Shown: one piece after another, positions 22,265-24,581 of the stretch
Layout of the letters: each line of letters starts with the position of its first letter
Position numbering within the stretch: position 1 is the first letter of the stretch
From: CAYSLU01 sp964431965
GTDB taxonomy: Bacteria; Verrucomicrobiota; Kiritimatiellia; CAIKKV01; CAYSLU01
DNA: 24,581 bases
Reading direction: 5' to 3'
Assembly: GCA_964431965.1 (NCBI GenBank)
Contig: CAYSLU010000083.1
Coordinates: 1-24,581, forward strand
Position numbers and translations under genes: made by a program
Notes under the pieces: model-generated
What the model was told of the DNA's origin: nothing
What the model saw: only the letters and a program-made list of their open reading frames with translations
The model's database searches: none

Positions 22265-23242
22265 ATGTCTCCCGAGTGGCAGCCCATCCGGTTTGCGCCG
22301 GTCTACCAGGACTACATCTGGGGCGGGGACCGGATCCGGACCGTGTTCGGCCGTTCGGGGGCCGGGCCGACCTGCGCCGAGTCGTGGGAGATCAGCGACC
22401 GGGATGAGGGGCCGAGCATCGCTGAAAGCGGGGCATACGCGGGCCGATCCCTGCGCGATCTGGCCTTGCAGCTGGGCCCCGGCCTGCTGGGGCGCGCGGC
22501 TCGGAGCAGGCGCTTCCCGCTGCTGATCAAGATCATCGACGCCCGCGAGCGCCTCAGCCTCCAGGTCCACCCCGACGACGCCAGCGCCGACCGGGCGGGA
22601 GGCGAGGCGAAGACCGAGATGTGGTATGCGTTGCCCGGCGCGCCCGGAGCATATGTCTATGCCGGGCTCAAGCCCGGCGTGGACCGGGCCTCCTTCGAGG
22701 CGGCGCTGGGAGCGGGCCGGGTCGAGCGACTGCTGCGGCGCGAGCCGGTTCGCGCCGGCCAGGCGGTGTTCATCCCGGGCGGCCGGGTGCATGCGATCGG
22801 CGAGGGGTGCCTGCTGCTGGAGGTGCAGCAGAACTCGAACACGACGTACCGCGTGTCCGACTGGGGGCGGGTCGATCGGAGCGGACGCCCCCGGCCGACC
22901 CATCTGCGCCAGGCGCTGGAGGTCATCCGGTGGCATGACGACGCCCCGTGCCGCATTCCGGCGCCACCCGCATCCGAGCGTCGGGCGCGGGTGTTCCAGT
23001 GCCCGCATTTCCGTCTGGAGCGGCTCCGGCCCGATGGGGCGATGCGGCTGCGAAACGGCGGGGCCAGCTTCCACGTCCTCTTCGTGGCGTCCGGCCGCGT
23101 TCGCCTGACGGCGGCCGGTTTCGCGGAGGACGCGGGGCCGGGCCAGTCCTATCTGCTGCCGGCCGCTCTGTCGGCCTACGCGGTCGAGCCCGTCGGCCCG
23201 CGATCCGAGGTGCTGCGCATCTCCGTGCCGGGGCTGCGCTAG
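22265..23242 (+). CDS. manA: Mannose-6-phosphate isomerase, class I
   Basis: This 325-residue zinc enzyme interconverts fructose-6-phosphate and mannose-6-phosphate, feeding GDP-mannose for glycans. Metal ligands are in place: Q100 and H102 (SLQVHPDD), E118 (KTEMWY) and H176 (GGRVHAIGEG). The substrate arginine lies in NSNTTYRVSDWGR. Length is typical of short bacterial class I enzymes. ATG 22265 (MSPEWQPIRFAPVYQDYIWGG) gives the normal N-terminus and lies 7 nt behind a -10 candidate; an earlier in-frame ATG at 22163 would overlap the divergent PAP2 gene. The stop TAG lies within the inverted terminus of a MITE-like repeat. Confidence 0.93.
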   Translation: MSPEWQPIRFAPVYQDYIWGGDRIRTVFGRSGAGPTCAESWEISDRDEGPSIAESGAYAGRSLRDLALQLGPGLLGRAARSRRFPLLIKIIDARERLSLQVHPDDASADRAGGEAKTEMWYALPGAPGAYVYAGLKPGVDRASFEAALGAGRVERLLRREPVRAGQAVFIPGGRVHAIGEGCLLLEVQQNSNTTYRVSDWGRVDRSGRPRPTHLRQALEVIRWHDDAPCRIPAPPASERRARVFQCPHFRLERLRPDGAMRLRNGGASFHVLFVASGRVRLTAAGFAEDAGPGQSYLLPAALSAYAVEPVGPRSEVLRISVPGLR

Positions 23243-23398
23243 TGTGCTGTCCCGCAAATGACTACGCAAAACGCGCAAGTGCCTGTCATTCCGAGTGGAG
23301 CGAGGAATCTCGGGCTTGATCGCACGGCAAGAGATCCTTCGCTTTGCTCAGGATGACCTTCATTTTGTAAGCCTATTTCCGAGACAGCACACTAGCGC
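23236..23398. repeat. MITE-like palindromic repeat, copy 2
   Basis: This 163-bp block has perfect 16-bp inverted ends (gcgctagtgtgctgtc at 23236-23251 and its complement at 23383-23398) and an inner palindrome from gtcattccgag to ctcaggatgac. It is the inverted counterpart of 2134-2285. Both flanking genes end inside its termini: manA TAG at 23240-23242 and the M42 peptidase TAG at 23394-23392. As RNA it could serve as a bidirectional terminator. Confidence 0.8.
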
Positions 23399-24462
23399 CG
23401 GACCCGGGGCACGAGCGTGATCGGCTCCTTCAGCCCGGCGATGAACTCGGCCAGCAGCTTGGAGGCGTTGTCCAGATCCTCCAGCGAGAGCACCTCGACG
23501 GGCGTGTGGATGTAGCGCGTCGGGATGCTGACGAGCGCGGTGGCCGCGCCGCTGCGGGCGATCTGCATCGCGTTGGCGTCCGTTCCAGTCGCCCGGGGCT
23601 CCGCCATGATCTGGCAGGGGATCTTGCGGCGGCGCGCGCACTCCTCGATCATGTCCTCGAGCACGGGGTTGATGTTCGGGCCGCGGTGGAGCGTGACGCC
23701 CTTGCCCATCTTGCTTTCGCCGATGAGCTTCGGATCCACGCCGGGGTAGTCCGTCGCGAAGCCGACGTCGATGGCAATGCCGATGTGCGGATCGATCCCG
23801 AACGCGCTGGTGCGGGCGCCGCGCAGGCCGATCTCCTCCTGGACGGTGCTGACCCCGTAGACGGCCACGTTGAGCTTGCGGCCCTTCAGGCGGCGCAGGG
23901 TTTCGGCGACGACAAACGCGCCGGCGCGATCGTCGAACCCGCGGCCGGTCAGCAGCCCGTTGGGCAGGTCGATCGGGGCGACGTCGATCGTGGCGTAGTC
24001 GCCGATGGCGACGCGCTTCTGGGCGTCCTTCTTGTCGCGCGCCCCGATGTCGATCCACAGCTCGTGGATCTTCATGGTCTTGCCCCGCTCCTCCGACTCC
24101 ATCAGGTGGATCGGCTTGCGTCCGATGACGCCGGGAATGGGGCCGCCCTTGGTGTGAACGCGGACCCGCTGGCCGGAGATGACGCCGGCGTCGATCCCGC
24201 CGACGGCCGCGAAGTAGAGGTAGCCGCGGTCATCGATGTGCATGACCATGAAGCCGATCTCGTCGCAGTGGCCGGCGAGCATCACGCGGGTCTGGGCCTT
24301 CGGGTTGATGATGCCGATCAGGTTGCCGTGCAGGTCCGTGGTCGTCCGCTCGCAATACGATCCGATCCGCCGGCGGATCAGGTCCTGGATGCCCATCTCG
24401 TATCCGGACGGGCTCGGCGTGACGAGCAGCTGCTTGAGGAAATCGAGGGATTCTTTCTGCAT
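23392..24462 (-). CDS. M42-family aminopeptidase
   Basis: This 356-residue dinuclear metal peptidase belongs to the glutamyl/deblocking aminopeptidase (FrvX/PepA-like) group, which forms large tetrahedral cytosolic complexes that trim peptides. Metal and catalytic residues are intact: H65 and D67 (AGHCDEIG), D177/D178 (GRGFDDRAG), E209/E210 (TVQEEIGLRG), D232 (AIDVG) and H319 (TRYIHTPVE). ATG 24462 is preceded by AGGAG and by a TTGATC/TAGGCT promoter. The stop codon is contributed by, or coincides with, the terminus of the MITE-like repeat. Confidence 0.94.
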   Translation of the reverse strand: MQKESLDFLKQLLVTPSPSGYEMGIQDLIRRRIGSYCERTTTDLHGNLIGIINPKAQTRVMLAGHCDEIGFMVMHIDDRGYLYFAAVGGIDAGVISGQRVRVHTKGGPIPGVIGRKPIHLMESEERGKTMKIHELWIDIGARDKKDAQKRVAIGDYATIDVAPIDLPNGLLTGRGFDDRAGAFVVAETLRRLKGRKLNVAVYGVSTVQEEIGLRGARTSAFGIDPHIGIAIDVGFATDYPGVDPKLIGESKMGKGVTLHRGPNINPVLEDMIEECARRRKIPCQIMAEPRATGTDANAMQIARSGAATALVSIPTRYIHTPVEVLSLEDLDNASKLLAEFIAGLKEPITLVPRVRR

Positions 24463-24490
24463 GGTATGCGGTCTCCTGTTTGGGTAGCGA

Positions 24491-24520
24491 AGCCTAGCAG
24501 CAGGCTGGTGCCCGGATCAA
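24491..24520 (-). promoter_or_regulatory. Candidate promoter of M42 peptidase
   Basis: Minus strand: TTGATC (24520-24515), 18-nt spacer, TAGGCT (24496-24491). The region around it resembles the promoter at 19266-19294 (gcgggNttgatc start and a gctag-like -10), but this gene has a short leader with AGGAG. Confidence 0.5.
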
Positions 24521-24535
24521 GCCCGCCACTGCGAT

Positions 24536-24581
24536 TCAGACAGTGGGGGGAGGGGCGCAGCCGCGGCAGGTGCGGTAGCTG
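24536..24581 (-). CDS. Possible C-terminus of an upstream gene, cut by window edge
   Basis: One minus-strand frame from the right edge reads SYRTCRGCAPPPTV and then stops (TGA 24538-24536). The CxxC motif and position just upstream of the M42 promoter make it a plausible gene end, but 15 codons are too few to identify a family. Confidence 0.3.
   Translation of the reverse strand, partial: SYRTCRGCAPPPTV

Noticed and set aside
1..24581. tRNA, rRNA or known riboswitches
   Set aside because: No cloverleaf, ribosomal or recognisable riboswitch sequence was found by reading both strands; a covariance-model search was not possible.

Overview
The window is GC-rich chromosomal DNA from a Gram-negative bacterium, most likely from the PVC superphylum (Kiritimatiellota/Verrucomicrobiota-like). 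Pointers to this are a PEP-CTERM sorting signal, a secreted two-repeat protein of a type common in that group, outer-membrane beta-barrels with aromatic or hydrophobic C-termini, and DUF3570/DUF4266 proteins. The placement is inference; no rRNA or tRNA is present to confirm it. I count 26 protein genes, two of them cut by the window edges.

Layout. Positions 1-2126 (+) hold three exported proteins: a duplicated-domain secreted protein cut at its 5' end, a PEP-CTERM protein, and a secreted archaemetzincin-like protein whose zinc-protease motif is destroyed. A two-domain alpha/beta hydrolase (2321-3910) follows a palindromic MITE-like repeat. A nested-palindrome block (3946-4208) separates it from a minus-strand operon with only the first Fo-type ATP synthase genes (AtpZ, AtpI, AtpB), ending in a PAS-domain protein where subunit c would be expected. 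Positions 7471-8181 carry a small putative mobile cassette: a GxxExxY gene inside inverted terminal repeats, with a 121-bp internally deleted copy beside it. Next come a HEAT-repeat protein, a short tandem repeat, and an amtB-glnK ammonium operon whose P-II protein lacks the uridylylation tyrosine.

Positions 12856-19257 (-) form one compact seven-gene run with overlapping ends: glycosyltransferase, DUF3570 barrel, ApbE flavin transferase, TlpA-like thioredoxin, DUF4266 lipoprotein, glycosyltransferase, sugar-nucleotide-type epimerase. The four central genes form a coherent but poorly understood extracytoplasmic redox/flavinylation cassette, and this is the best candidate for an undescribed system. 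Positions 19379-24462 hold a small outer-membrane barrel, a GT39-type glycosyltransferase coupled to a PAP2 phosphatase, a divergent mannose-6-phosphate isomerase, and an M42 aminopeptidase. The second MITE-like copy lies exactly between the last two convergent genes.

Two themes run through the window. Several genes without a Shine-Dalgarno site have a TAGCAT-like -10 box 7-8 nt before the start codon, which suggests leaderless transcription. Gene ends and intergenic gaps are occupied by several unrelated palindromic or tandem repeat families, so the genome seems rich in small non-autonomous elements.
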